From Hyphomicrobiales bacterium (GTDB lineage: Bacteria > Pseudomonadota > Alphaproteobacteria > Rhizobiales > Xanthobacteraceae): a stretch of 42,049 nucleotides of DNA. A program made the translations under genes and the position numbers. Of this stretch, positions 33,114 through 42,049 are shown one piece after another. Below the pieces are notes generated by a model. The model worked only from the letters and a program-made list of their open reading frames with translations. It ran no database searches and was not told the DNA's origin. The DNA lies in contig DAHUXA010000010.1 of assembly GCA_027307405.1 (NCBI GenBank), forward strand, positions 1 to 42,049, in the 5' to 3' direction. Position 1 is the first letter of the stretch. Every line of letters starts with the position of its first letter.

Positions 33114-36100
33114 ATGGCCCTTGAGGTTCCCGTCAGTGAGGAGGAAGGCGCTGCCCGCGCGTTAATCGAGCAGGCGGGTGTAGCGCTTGCCAAGCGCCGG
33201 CCCGACATTCCCAATACGTTCGTTGCGCAGCTCTATGGTCGGTCCGTGCCCGAGGATGTTGTCCGGTACGGGGCAGACGACGTCGCTGCGCTGGCGGAGC
33301 GGGCCTACGATTTCATCGCTGACCGGGCGCCGGGCGCGCCCAAAATTCGTTGTGAGACTTTGCCGCTTGCTGCCTCCGGCTATCGCAAATCGATTTCGGT
33401 AATCGAAATTGTCAACGACGATATGCCGTTCCTAGTTGATTCGGTGATGGGCGAGATTGCCGATCGCCGTCTCGACGTGCGCCTGGTCGCACATCCCATG
33501 TTCGGTGTTCGGCGCAACGGCAACAAGCTGGTTGCACTCGGTGGCCCCGACACCGCCGAAGGAAAGCGTGAGAGCTTTATCCATATCCATCTGGTGCCGA
33601 TCGCGGACGAACATGCACGCCATGAACTGATCAGTGCGCTGGAGACCGTGCTCGGCGAAGTGCGGCTGGCCGTTCAGGATTGGCGCCCGATGCTCGACCG
33701 CGCCGACGGCATCGTGGCCGATCTGAAGGCCAATCCGCCGCCATTGCGGGTCGATGAGATCGCGGAAGCGATTCAGTTTCTGCAATGGCTACTGGCCGAC
33801 AATTTCACCTTCCTCGGTGTGCGTGACTACACCGTCGATGGACAGTCTCTCAAACCGGATTTCAAAAGCGCACTTGGCATCATGCGCTCGCGTGAGCTGC
33901 GCGTGCTCAAGCGCGGAAATGAACTTTTGGAGATTACGCCGGAAATCATGGCCTTTCTGAAGGAGCCGCGGCTCCTCATCATTGCCAAGGCCAATATCCA
34001 TTCCCGGGTGCATCGCCGCGCCTATCTCGATTACATCGGCGTGAAGCGCTTCGATGCAGCGGGCAATCTCATCGGCGAGCATCGCATCATCGGGTTGTTT
34101 ACCTCCACCGCTTATACGCGATCCGCGCATAGCATCCCGTATTTGCGCCGCAAGATCGCCGCAGTGGAGCAACGTGCCGGCTTCGATCCAGGCAGTCATT
34201 CCGGCAAGGCGCTGGCAAACGTACTGGAACACTATCCGCGCGACGAGCTGTTTCAGGTCGACGAGGACACGCTCTATCGTTTCGCAACTGCGATCCTCCA
34301 GCTAGACGAGCGCCCACACGTGCGCGTGCTTTGGCGTCGCGACCGCTTCGACCGGTTTGTATCAGTGCTCGTGTTCGTCCCGCGCGAGCGCTACGACAGC
34401 GATATCCGTGCGAAAATTGGCGCGTACCTGGCGAGTGCCTTCATTGGACACGTCTCGGCATTTTATCCATTTTTTCCGGACGAAGGACCGCTGGTCCGCG
34501 TGCACTTCATCATCGGCCGCTCCGGTGGCCCAACGCCCGTTATACGGCGCGAGACACTCGAAGACGAAGTTGCCGCGATCATTCGCACCTGGAGTGATGG
34601 ATTTACTCAGGCGTTGGCGTTGGTCAATCCGCCAGAGAAGGCGCGCGCACTATTCAATCGTTACCGGGACGCGTTCTCCGAGGGATTCCACGAGGCTTAT
34701 GCGCCCACCATCGCGGCCGGCGACATTCGCGTGATCGAAGGACTTTCCGAGCAACGTCCGCTTGGCGTCGATTTCCATCACCGGCTTGAGGAGGACCAGC
34801 GCGCGGTCGGGTTGAAAGTCTGGAGTTTTGCCCGGCCATTGCCGCTTTCCGAACGTGTGCCCGTATTGGAAAACATGGGCTTTCGGGTTGTGGATGAGCG
34901 CACCTACCACATCGAGCCTCAGGGTGGCGCCGGAGTCTGGTTCCACGACATGCTGTTGCAACGTGCGGACGGCGGTGCGATCGATCTCGACACCGGCAAG
35001 GCGCGACTGGAAGCAGCTTTCCTCATGGTGATGCGGGGGACCGCCGAGAATGACGGTTACAACGCACTCACGCTGCACGGCGGCGTTGCCTGGCGCGACG
35101 TTGCGCTGATCCGAACGCTTTCACGCTTTCTGCGGCAGATTCGCGTGCCCTATTCCCAGGACTACATGTGGGCGACACTGGTCAAGCATGCGGGCATCGC
35201 CGCTGATATCGTCGAATTGTTTCATGCCCGCTTCGATCCCCGTGCGGACGCAGGCCGCAGTGACAGGCAGGGCGCGATTGTCGCCCATATCGAAGGGGAA
35301 TTGCAGAAGGTCGAGAGTCTGGACGAGGACCGCATCCTGCGTCGCTTCGTCAATGTTGTGCAATTTGCGATTCGAACGAATTTTTTCCAGACCGACAAGG
35401 ACGGCCAACTCAAATCGCTGATCTCGCTCAAGTTCGAGAGTCGCAAGCTCACTGACCTGCCACTGCCGCGCCCGCTCTACGAGATTTTTGTCTACTCGCC
35501 GCGCGTTGAAGGCGTGCACATGCGCTTTGGCAAAGTGGCGCGCGGCGGGATTCGCTGGTCAGATCGCCCGCAGGACTTCCGCACCGAAATTCTTGGACTG
35601 GTAAAGGCGCAGCAGGTCAAGAACGCTGTAATTGTGCCGGTCGGCGCCAAGGGCGGCTTCGTGCCAAAATTGATGCCGAAGGGAGCCACGCGCGAGATCG
35701 TACAGGCTGAGGGCGTCGCCACCTACAAACTGTTCATTTCGACGCTGCTCGACATCACCGACAACATCGCTCCGGACGGTACGATCGTTCCGCCCGCCGA
35801 CGTGGTGCGTCACGAAGGCGACGACCCTTATCTCGTGGTCGCGGCGGACAAGGGCACCGCGACCTTTTCCGACATTGCCAACGCGATTTCAGTCGAACAC
35901 GACTATTGGCTTGGCGATGCCTTCGCATCCGGCGGCTCGGCCGGTTATGACCACAAAGCCATGGGCATTACCGCGCGGGGCGCATGGGAAGCGGTGAAGC
36001 GGCATTTCCGCGAGATGGATGTCGATATCGGCAAGACGCCCTTCAATGTGGTCGGGGTCGGCGACATGTCGGGCGACGTCTTCGGCAACGGTATGCTGCG

Positions 36101-37925
36101 CGAGGACACGATCAGGCTGCTCGCCGCCTTCGATCACCGCGATATTTTCATCGATCCGAATCCCGATCCAAAGGCGAGCTTTGCCGAACGCAAGCGAATG
36201 TTCGCTTTGCCGCGCTCGAGCTGGCAAGACTACAACAAAGCCCTGATTTCCAAGGGAGGTGGCGTTTACCCGCGCGCGTCGAAGGAAATCCGGCTGAGCG
36301 AGGAAGCGCGCGAGCTCCTTGGTGTCGGAGAATCCGTGACGCCCCAGGAGCTGATGAAAGCCATCCTGAAAGCGCAAGTCGATCTTTTGTTTTTTGGCGG
36401 CATCGGCACCTACATCCGCGCGTCGAACGAAAGCGACGATGCAGCCGGTGATCGCGCCAACGATGCGATTCGCGTCACCGGCGCCGATCTCGGCTGCAAG
36501 GTCATAGGCGAGGGTGCCAATCTTGGTATGACCCAGCGCGGCCGCATCGAGGCGGCGCAACGCGGCATCCGGCTCAACACCGACGCCATCGACAATTCGG
36601 CCGGCGTCAATACGTCTGACGTTGAGGTGAATATCAAGATTGCACTCAACCGGCCCGTCCGCGCCGGAACCCTCACGATGGAGGCACGCAACGCGTTTCT
36701 CGCCCAGATGACGGACGAAGTGGCGCAACTGGTCTTGCGCAACAACTACCAGCAGACGCTCGCGCTCTCGTTGGTGCAGCGGCGCGGCCTCGAGGACCTC
36801 GGCGTCCAACAGCGACTGATGCAGATCCTTGAGATGCGCGGCGAGCTCGACCGTAGCGTTGAATTCCTGCCCGATGAGTTGGTAATTGCGGAACGGCGCA
36901 AGCGCAACATGGCGCTGACACGGCCCGAGCTCGCGGTGCTGCTCGCCTATGCCAAGCTTTCGCTCTACAACGAGCTGCTCGACAGCGCGGTGCCGGACGA
37001 TCCTTATCTGGGGCGCGAGCTCGAGCGTTATTTCCCTAAAGAAATGTCGGAGCGGTACGAGCATGCCCTGCACGCGCACCGGCTGCGGCGCGAAATCATC
37101 GCGACACAGCTGACGAATTCGATGATCAACCGCGGCGGCGCAACACTTATTGTACGCATTGCCGATCAAACCGGCTCGGCGTCATCGTCGATCGCGGCTG
37201 CCTTTGCCGCCGTTCGCAACAGCTACGATTTGATCGAACTCAATAGCGAGATAGACGCACTCGATAACAAGATTTCCGGAAAGGTCCAACTCGACCTTTA
37301 CGCCGCCGTGCAGAACCTGTTGCTCGACCGGCTTGTCTGGTTCTTGCGCAACGTAGATCTGACGCAAGGTTTGGAAAAAATAATCGGGCACTACCGGGAC
37401 GGCATCGCGCAGGTCGCCGCCGCACTCGATAACGCCCTGTCGAAGCAGGCCGCCAGCGCACGTGACACACGGGTCGCGGACCTTACCAAAGAGGGCGTGC
37501 CGGAATCGCTGGCGCGCCGAATCGGCAGCCTCACCGTGCTTAAGGCCGCGCCCGATATTGCGCTGGTGGCAAATCGCGCCGGTAAGCCGGTGAGCGAGGT
37601 GACGGCGACTTATTTTGCCACCGAAGCCTTCTTCCAGCTCGATCGCGTCGCCAGCGCCGTACCAAATATTGTGGTGTCGGACTATTTCGACCGTCTCGCG
37701 CTCGACCGCGCTCTTGATTCCATAGGCGATGCCGAACGCCGACTGACCGCCGCCATGGTGGGCAATGGCCACGCCGGCACCGGTGCCGTGGAAGAGTGGG
37801 TCCGTCCAAGGCAGGCGGAGGTCGAGCGTATTCGCTCGGCCATCCATGAGATCGCGGGTTCCGGTCTCACGCTGTCAAAACTTTCGGTAGCGGCGAGTCT
37901 GCTGGGCGATCTGGCGCGGCACTAG
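33114..37925 (+). CDS. NAD-specific glutamate dehydrogenase (large, ~180 kDa type)
   Basis: A 1,603-residue enzyme that oxidises glutamate to 2-oxoglutarate and ammonium, using NAD, as a catabolic route. The N-terminal half (about 1-720) contains regulatory ACT-like segments. The catalytic core spans about 720-1230: PVGAKGGFVPK with catalytic lysine K846, GGSAGYDHKAMGITARGAWEA, and the NAD Rossmann motif GVGDMSGDVFGNGML near residue 985. A helical C-terminal region follows. Length fits the alphaproteobacterial family, which includes Caulobacter GdhZ. ATG 33114 has GAGG upstream. It is transcribed alone, away from the AhpD-like gene and converging on purH. No lesion is seen. Confidence 0.97.
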   Translation: MALEVPVSEEEGAARALIEQAGVALAKRRPDIPNTFVAQLYGRSVPEDVVRYGADDVAALAERAYDFIADRAPGAPKIRCETLPLAASGYRKSISVIEIVNDDMPFLVDSVMGEIADRRLDVRLVAHPMFGVRRNGNKLVALGGPDTAEGKRESFIHIHLVPIADEHARHELISALETVLGEVRLAVQDWRPMLDRADGIVADLKANPPPLRVDEIAEAIQFLQWLLADNFTFLGVRDYTVDGQSLKPDFKSALGIMRSRELRVLKRGNELLEITPEIMAFLKEPRLLIIAKANIHSRVHRRAYLDYIGVKRFDAAGNLIGEHRIIGLFTSTAYTRSAHSIPYLRRKIAAVEQRAGFDPGSHSGKALANVLEHYPRDELFQVDEDTLYRFATAILQLDERPHVRVLWRRDRFDRFVSVLVFVPRERYDSDIRAKIGAYLASAFIGHVSAFYPFFPDEGPLVRVHFIIGRSGGPTPVIRRETLEDEVAAIIRTWSDGFTQALALVNPPEKARALFNRYRDAFSEGFHEAYAPTIAAGDIRVIEGLSEQRPLGVDFHHRLEEDQRAVGLKVWSFARPLPLSERVPVLENMGFRVVDERTYHIEPQGGAGVWFHDMLLQRADGGAIDLDTGKARLEAAFLMVMRGTAENDGYNALTLHGGVAWRDVALIRTLSRFLRQIRVPYSQDYMWATLVKHAGIAADIVELFHARFDPRADAGRSDRQGAIVAHIEGELQKVESLDEDRILRRFVNVVQFAIRTNFFQTDKDGQLKSLISLKFESRKLTDLPLPRPLYEIFVYSPRVEGVHMRFGKVARGGIRWSDRPQDFRTEILGLVKAQQVKNAVIVPVGAKGGFVPKLMPKGATREIVQAEGVATYKLFISTLLDITDNIAPDGTIVPPADVVRHEGDDPYLVVAADKGTATFSDIANAISVEHDYWLGDAFASGGSAGYDHKAMGITARGAWEAVKRHFREMDVDIGKTPFNVVGVGDMSGDVFGNGMLREDTIRLLAAFDHRDIFIDPNPDPKASFAERKRMFALPRSSWQDYNKALISKGGGVYPRASKEIRLSEEARELLGVGESVTPQELMKAILKAQVDLLFFGGIGTYIRASNESDDAAGDRANDAIRVTGADLGCKVIGEGANLGMTQRGRIEAAQRGIRLNTDAIDNSAGVNTSDVEVNIKIALNRPVRAGTLTMEARNAFLAQMTDEVAQLVLRNNYQQTLALSLVQRRGLEDLGVQQRLMQILEMRGELDRSVEFLPDELVIAERRKRNMALTRPELAVLLAYAKLSLYNELLDSAVPDDPYLGRELERYFPKEMSERYEHALHAHRLRREIIATQLTNSMINRGGATLIVRIADQTGSASSSIAAAFAAVRNSYDLIELNSEIDALDNKISGKVQLDLYAAVQNLLLDRLVWFLRNVDLTQGLEKIIGHYRDGIAQVAAALDNALSKQAASARDTRVADLTKEGVPESLARRIGSLTVLKAAPDIALVANRAGKPVSEVTATYFATEAFFQLDRVASAVPNIVVSDYFDRLALDRALDSIGDAERRLTAAMVGNGHAGTGAVEEWVRPRQAEVERIRSAIHEIAGSGLTLSKLSVAASLLGDLARH

Positions 37926-37945
37926 CCGCGTATCCCGGGCGTAGC

Positions 37946-37972
37946 GCAGCACTCCGCTTTGCTTCGTGCTGC
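37946..37972. terminator. Hairpin between NAD-GDH and purH
   Basis: GCAGCAC (37946-37952) and GTGCTGC (37966-37972) are perfect 7-base arms with a 13-base loop in the 67-base gap between two convergent genes. There is no U-tract, so it may act as a weak bidirectional stop or be another intergenic repeat. Confidence 0.4.
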
Positions 37973-37992
37973 ACCGCTTCCAGGACACAGGC

Positions 37993-39585
37993 CTAATGCC
38001 TAAAGTGCCGCGTGCCGGTGAAGACCATCGCGATGTTATGTGCGTCGGCCGCATCGATCACCTTCTGATCGTTTATCGAACCGCCCGGCTGTATCACCGC
38101 GGTCGCTCCGGCCTCGATTGCCACCAGGAGACCATCGGGGAACGGAAAGAACGCGTCGGACGCGACCACCGAGCCTCTCGTCAACGGAGCAGGCAGTTTT
38201 AGCTCTTTCGCGGCGTCTTCTGCCTTGCGTGCGGCAATGCGCGCCGCATCGACACGGCTCATCTGACCGGCGCCAATGCCGACAGTGGCGCGATCCTTCG
38301 CATAGACGATGGTGTTCGATTTCACGTGTTTGGCGACGCGGAATGCGAACCGCAGGTCAGCAAGTTCGCCCGCGGTCGGGGCGCGCTTGGTGACGGTCTT
38401 AAGCTGCATTTCGTCTACCACTGCATTGTCGCGCGACTGTACCAGCAATCCACCGGCGACGGATTTTACGGTCAAACCAGTTGCGTGCGGATCAGGCAGG
38501 CCGCCGGCAATCAGCAGCCGGAGATTCTTCTTTGCCGCCACGATCTTGATCGCGTCTTCGGTCGCTTCCGGCGCGATGATTACCTCAGTGAAAATCTCGG
38601 TGATTGCCTTTGCTGCCTCGGCATCAAGTTTGCGATTGAGCGCAACAATTCCTCCGAACGCCGAAGTCGAATCGCATGCCAATGCCTTACGATAGGCGGC
38701 GAGCAGAGTATCCGCCTCAGCGACACCGCACGGATTGGCATGTTTGACGATCACACAAGCGGCAGAGTGGCGGGGGTCAAACTCGGCAACGCATTCGTAA
38801 GCGGCATCGGTGTCATTAATGTTGTTGTAGGATAGCTGCTTCCCCTGCAATTGCCCCGCAGTGACAACGCCGAAGCGTTTCCCGGGTAAACGATAGAATG
38901 CCGCGCTCTGGTGCGGATTTTCGCCATAACGCAAGGCTTCGACCAATTTGCCACCGACGGCGCGATAGTCCGGCGCTTCATCATGAAGGGTGTCAGCGAA
39001 CCAGTTTGAAATCGCAGCATCGTAGGCGGCCGTGCGCGCATAAGCCTTTGCAGCCAGCTTCTTTCGCAGTTCGAGAGACACCATGCCATGGTGCTGCGCC
39101 ATTTCGCCGAGCACTTTGTCGTAGTCGGCAGGTTCGACGACAACGGTGACATCGGCGTGGTTCTTGGCTGCCGCGCGGATCATGGCAGGGCCACCGATGT
39201 CGATGTTCTCGATGCAATCCTCGAACGAGGCGCCTTTCTCGGCCGTGGCTTCGAATGGATATAGATTGACCACCAGCAAATCGATCGGCTTGATGTGGTG
39301 CTTTTGCATCGCCGCGACATGCTCTTTGTTGCTGCGGATCGCCAGCAGCCCACCATGTACCTTCGGGTGAAGTGTCTTGACCCGGCCGTCCATCATCTCG
39401 GGAGAGCCGGTAAGTTCGGCGACATCGATGACCTTAAGGCCGGCATCACTTAATGCTTTGGCGGTACCCCCGGTCGAGACGAGCTCAACTCCATAGCGGG
39501 CAAGCTCCGACGCGAATGCCGTTAGCCCGGCCTTGTCTGATACCGACAGCAGGGCGCGGGTAATACGGCGTGGATGGCTGCTCAT
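37993..39585 (-). CDS. purH: Bifunctional AICAR formyltransferase/IMP cyclohydrolase
   Basis: A 530-residue enzyme catalysing the last two steps of IMP synthesis. The N-terminal MGS-like cyclohydrolase domain (about 1-150) begins [12 protein letters not shown] and includes [26 protein letters not shown] and VVNLYPF. The C-terminal AICAR transformylase carries [12 protein letters not shown], with the catalytic Lys-His near residue 280, [10 protein letters not shown], and the terminal [11 protein letters not shown]. It is complete. It is 79 bases downstream of the heparinase gene on the same strand, in an rsmB-heparinase-purH order that I believe recurs in related genomes. No purine riboswitch is seen. 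Confidence 0.98.
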   Translation of the reverse strand: MSSHPRRITRALLSVSDKAGLTAFASELARYGVELVSTGGTAKALSDAGLKVIDVAELTGSPEMMDGRVKTLHPKVHGGLLAIRSNKEHVAAMQKHHIKPIDLLVVNLYPFEATAEKGASFEDCIENIDIGGPAMIRAAAKNHADVTVVVEPADYDKVLGEMAQHHGMVSLELRKKLAAKAYARTAAYDAAISNWFADTLHDEAPDYRAVGGKLVEALRYGENPHQSAAFYRLPGKRFGVVTAGQLQGKQLSYNNINDTDAAYECVAEFDPRHSAACVIVKHANPCGVAEADTLLAAYRKALACDSTSAFGGIVALNRKLDAEAAKAITEIFTEVIIAPEATEDAIKIVAAKKNLRLLIAGGLPDPHATGLTVKSVAGGLLVQSRDNAVVDEMQLKTVTKRAPTAGELADLRFAFRVAKHVKSNTIVYAKDRATVGIGAGQMSRVDAARIAARKAEDAAKELKLPAPLTRGSVVASDAFFPFPDGLLVAIEAGATAVIQPGGSINDQKVIDAADAHNIAMVFTGTRHFRH

Positions 39586-39664
39586 AGCGCACGAGCTAGC
39601 ATATCAAGCGGGCTAAAGTGTATTCGCGAATGCAATCCATCATCAGGGCATCCACAAGCATCGC

Positions 39665-41416
39665 TCACAGCGGCAATTCCGGCTCATGGGCCCGATCCGG
39701 TCGTGAGCCGGGTGCCGCCGGCGGCGTGTGACGCAAGCTCCAGCGCACCGCCGCCGTCTCGCCGACACGACCGTAAATCACGATCTGCACCGTGCGGCGC
39801 GGGCCATCCGAGCCAGCCAGGAACACGCTTTCTTCAAGGTCTACCGACTCGGCCAAAGTCGCAAAGGTCCACAGTTCGCGGTCATGCAGCAGAAGGATGA
39901 CACCGCGGCCGTCTGCCAGACGGCTCGCCTTGATCGCCGGATGCAGATGGAAGCGGATGGCGTATTCATCGGTGGCGTTCGCGGAAAATTCCCGGCCGTC
40001 CGACGGCGTGAAAATATCCTCACCGTCGAGGGCGCGTCCGTCAGGGCTAAGCTGGATGACACGAGTATGTATGACGCCGCAGTCGCTGGCATAGCCATCA
40101 TGAGACGCGCGCAACGCCGCGCTGCCGGGCTCCCTCTCGATCTGCACCTCGCGCGGGCCGGCAATGATCGGCGTGCCACCAAACAATCGTCGAGCCGTGC
40201 CGGATTCAAGGAAGCGGCACGACGATCGATCATTGAGAGTGACGGTTGAATGCGCAGATGTTGCGCGCGTGACCTGTCGCCAATTTTCTTTATTGACCGC
40301 CGGCAAGCCGCAATTGATCACCAGCCTGTGCTGTCTCCAGGACAGCTCAAACGACAAGCAGCCTGCATGGGCTTCCTGACTTAAATCCACCGGCGGAGGC
40401 AGGCCGGTATCCATTAAAAGTGCGGTCTGTCCTGCGTCGATGCGTTGATAGCCGGAATGCGGCGCGTTCGACACCGGTGTTCCGCGGGCATCGTCATAAG
40501 CCAGTACGGTCGCCAGCAGATCGACCGGTGTTGGCCCCATGCCATTGAATTGGGCGAAATTTCCATCGCCGTGTCTGAAAAACCGCAACATAGGCATGAT
40601 GCGGTCGATCGCGTTGTTGAGCGCTTGTGGCGACTGCAATTGCCGCGCCGAGAATAGTTGTCGCAGCGGCAACAAGTCGGCCAGCAATTCAATCAACGCT
40701 CCAGGATTACGGCTGACATGTCCGCCGTCAGGCAATATCTGCTTACGAAGTTCATCGGCCAGCCGGCGTACATTCGCGCGCAGATACCCGGACTGGCCTT
40801 GCATGCAAAGCGTCGCATAGTTGAGTGCGATCACCGCCTGCAGACGCGGCAAGCCGTCGCGTGACTCATTTAGTGTGTGACGCAGATAACTTACCTGCCG
40901 CGACAGACTGCGAATGAAGCGACGATAGAAGCGCGCATCGGCATCCTGTAGTACAAATGGTGCCTGGCTTAGCCAGCAGATCACGCGGCGCGCGAGGATG
41001 TCGGAGCGCCAGCCAATCGAATGCCAGCCACCTTGGGCGTTTATCCAATCGTCGATCAGCGAACGGGCATTGGCGCGCGTGATGGCGGAATCGGCGGCAC
41101 GCAAGTGGCGCAGCCAGACGAAGCCAAGCAGCGTGACGGCCCACTCATCCGACGGTGGGGTCATCTCAAAAGGCGATCTGCGGTCGCAGATGACGACCTT
41201 GCCGGCAAAGGCAAAGCGGCCAGCATAGATTTCACTGGCACGGGTGGCGTCGGCCGTGCGCAGGTCCTGCGGTGCAATCACCAACCGGTCGGTCTTGGTC
41301 GAGGCAAAGCGCCAACGAATCAGTGGATGCGCGTTGATACGGCCAATCAGACTGCGAAACGCGCGGCGCCCGATGAGCACGGAGAGCCTGGCTCGCTCCG
41401 CGACCGAAATCCGCAT
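39665..41416 (-). CDS. Heparinase II/III family protein
   Basis: A 583-residue protein with an alpha-alpha toroid N-terminal half (about residues 60-330), including GWHSIGWRSDILARRVICWL and DGGHVSRNPGALIELLADLLPL, and a C-terminal beta-sandwich lyase-like half. The latter carries GYQRIDAGQTALLMDTG, HAGCLSFELS and TSAHSTVTLND, with the His expected of heparinase II/III. Such proteins cleave uronic-acid polysaccharides, but the housekeeping alphaproteobacterial version has no proven substrate. No signal peptide is evident. The frame is open to 41497; I use ATG 41416. It is 102 bases downstream of rsmB. Confidence 0.9.
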   Translation of the reverse strand: MRISVAERARLSVLIGRRAFRSLIGRINAHPLIRWRFASTKTDRLVIAPQDLRTADATRASEIYAGRFAFAGKVVICDRRSPFEMTPPSDEWAVTLLGFVWLRHLRAADSAITRANARSLIDDWINAQGGWHSIGWRSDILARRVICWLSQAPFVLQDADARFYRRFIRSLSRQVSYLRHTLNESRDGLPRLQAVIALNYATLCMQGQSGYLRANVRRLADELRKQILPDGGHVSRNPGALIELLADLLPLRQLFSARQLQSPQALNNAIDRIMPMLRFFRHGDGNFAQFNGMGPTPVDLLATVLAYDDARGTPVSNAPHSGYQRIDAGQTALLMDTGLPPPVDLSQEAHAGCLSFELSWRQHRLVINCGLPAVNKENWRQVTRATSAHSTVTLNDRSSCRFLESGTARRLFGGTPIIAGPREVQIEREPGSAALRASHDGYASDCGVIHTRVIQLSPDGRALDGEDIFTPSDGREFSANATDEYAIRFHLHPAIKASRLADGRGVILLLHDRELWTFATLAESVDLEESVFLAGSDGPRRTVQIVIYGRVGETAAVRWSLRHTPPAAPGSRPDRAHEPELPL

Positions 41417-41518
41417 GGTCAAAGCGTTCGTCCCCTGCCGCGCGGAACCGTCTGTGCGCGCGGGCCACACGATAGCGAAGGGTCGGGAAAGGGCCAATAT
41501 GCCGGTCCGAATCGTGGT

Positions 41519-42049
41519 TTAGACGGGTTTTCGGGCGAGGCGAGCAGCATAGAAGCCATCGAGGCCGCCCCAGCGCGGATCGGGATCGGGCAAATGGAGG
41601 GGCAGTGTGCGCAAGTCGCCCTCGGCGGTGACGAATTCGCCGTGGCCGAACACGTCCTGCGCCGTGATCGGTTTACGCTCAATCCGGGGGTCGCGCGCGA
41701 GTAGAGCTACGATCTGGTTCTCGCATTCCTCGGGCTCAAGTGAGCAGACACAATAGATGAGTGTCGCGCCCGGCTTGAGCAGGTTTACGGCGCGGTCGAT
41801 CAGCCGCTCCTGCAAGGACGTCAGTACCGAGAGATCGGCTTCACTCTTGAGCCAGGGCACATCGGGGTGACGGCGGATAGTGCCCGTGGATGAGCATGGT
41901 GCATCGAGCAACACAGCGTCGAATGGTCCGGCTTGCCATTCCAGTGCGTCGGCCGCGACAGTCTCGGCCCTGAGTGAGAGGCGTGTAAGGTTCTCGCGCA
42001 GGCGGTTAAGCCGCGCGGGCGAACGATCAACAGCGGTAACATTGGCGCC
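41519..42049 (-). CDS. rsmB: 16S rRNA m5C methyltransferase RsmB/Sun-like (3' part; runs off the window)
   Basis: The last 176 codons of a RsmB/NOL1/NOP2/Sun-family SAM-dependent cytosine-5 methyltransferase. The visible part starts inside the Rossmann fold (VTAVDRSPARLNRLRENL) and has the motif IV cysteine in LLDAPCSSTGTIRRHPD. The motif VI nucleophile lies in LIYCVCSLEPEECE, and the typical end is GGLDGFYAARLARKPV. The N-terminal NusB-like RNA-binding part, if present, lies outside the window, so RsmB versus a related paralogue is not certain. It is the upstream neighbour of the heparinase gene. Confidence 0.9.
   Translation of the reverse strand, partial: GANVTAVDRSPARLNRLRENLTRLSLRAETVAADALEWQAGPFDAVLLDAPCSSTGTIRRHPDVPWLKSEADLSVLTSLQERLIDRAVNLLKPGATLIYCVCSLEPEECENQIVALLARDPRIERKPITAQDVFGHGEFVTAEGDLRTLPLHLPDPDPRWGGLDGFYAARLARKPV

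Noticed and set aside
35889-37169. A 426-codon open frame on the minus strand inside the NAD-glutamate dehydrogenase gene
   Set aside because: It lies fully antisense to a well-conserved gene, has no recognisable domain, and is a codon-bias shadow in GC-rich DNA.

Overview
The window is a piece of a GC-rich alphaproteobacterial chromosome. Gene content points to the Hyphomicrobiales, near Bradyrhizobium, Rhodopseudomonas or Pseudolabrys. The indicators are a ~1,600-residue NAD-glutamate dehydrogenase, two tandem glnK-amtB pairs, small DUF3551-type secreted proteins, orphan TctC and ABC_sub_bind binding proteins, and the leuS-lptE and rsmB-heparinase-purH gene orders. The family assignment is inference from gene content; no database was searched. 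Coding density is high and most genes are ordinary chromosomal ones. I see no prophage, integrase, transposase or CRISPR array.

Layout. (1) 1-7.7 kb: lptE (29 codons only) and leuS; a TTG-started single-domain receiver divergent from a Crp/Fnr regulator followed by yggS; an L,D-transpeptidase-like gene divergent from an OmpR-type response regulator and a cyclic-nucleotide-fold protein; then xth. (2) 7.8-12.4 kb: a leftward aminotransferase, ftsK and LolA-like run, probably continuing into xth. (3) 12.4-16.8 kb: two consecutive leftward glnK-amtB modules with a strong terminator and, between the modules, a sigma-54-like promoter candidate. (4) 16.9-23.8 kb: a predicted secreted metzincin-like protein coupled to tesB; a UbiH-family hydroxylase on the other strand; a GST coupled to a racemase homologue lacking both catalytic cysteines; then a leftward row of ProXp-ala-like deacylase, CnoX-like thioredoxin, Lon-N-domain protein and Trm112-like protein. 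(5) 23.8-30.3 kb: a sparser, more accessory stretch with two DUF3551 paralogues, tRNA-Gly(GCC), an orphan ABC binding protein, an M15/extensin-like secreted protein with a small unknown partner, a coiled-coil protein, a secreted unknown and an orphan TctC protein. (6) 30.3-42 kb: ggt, an AhpD-like protein with a histone-like tail, NAD-glutamate dehydrogenase, purH, a heparinase II/III protein and the 3' end of rsmB.

A theme is nitrogen and glutamate handling: ammonium uptake with PII control (glnK-amtB twice), oxidative glutamate deamination (NAD-GDH), gamma-glutamyl hydrolysis (ggt) and a racemase-fold protein. Another is the cell envelope: lptE, LolA-like, FtsK, L,D-transpeptidase, M15/extensin-like protein and heparinase. 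Interspersed palindromic repeats sharing a GTCATGGCCGG-type end lie in at least three intergenic gaps.

I did not find a clear new multi-gene system. The most promising leads are single proteins with unexpected active sites or tails: the HExxHxxGxxH secreted protein (16904-17689), the cysteine-less racemase homologue (19863-20552), the AhpD protein with a Lys/Ala-rich tail (32128-32868) and the cNMP-fold protein without the phosphate-binding arginine (6356-6820).
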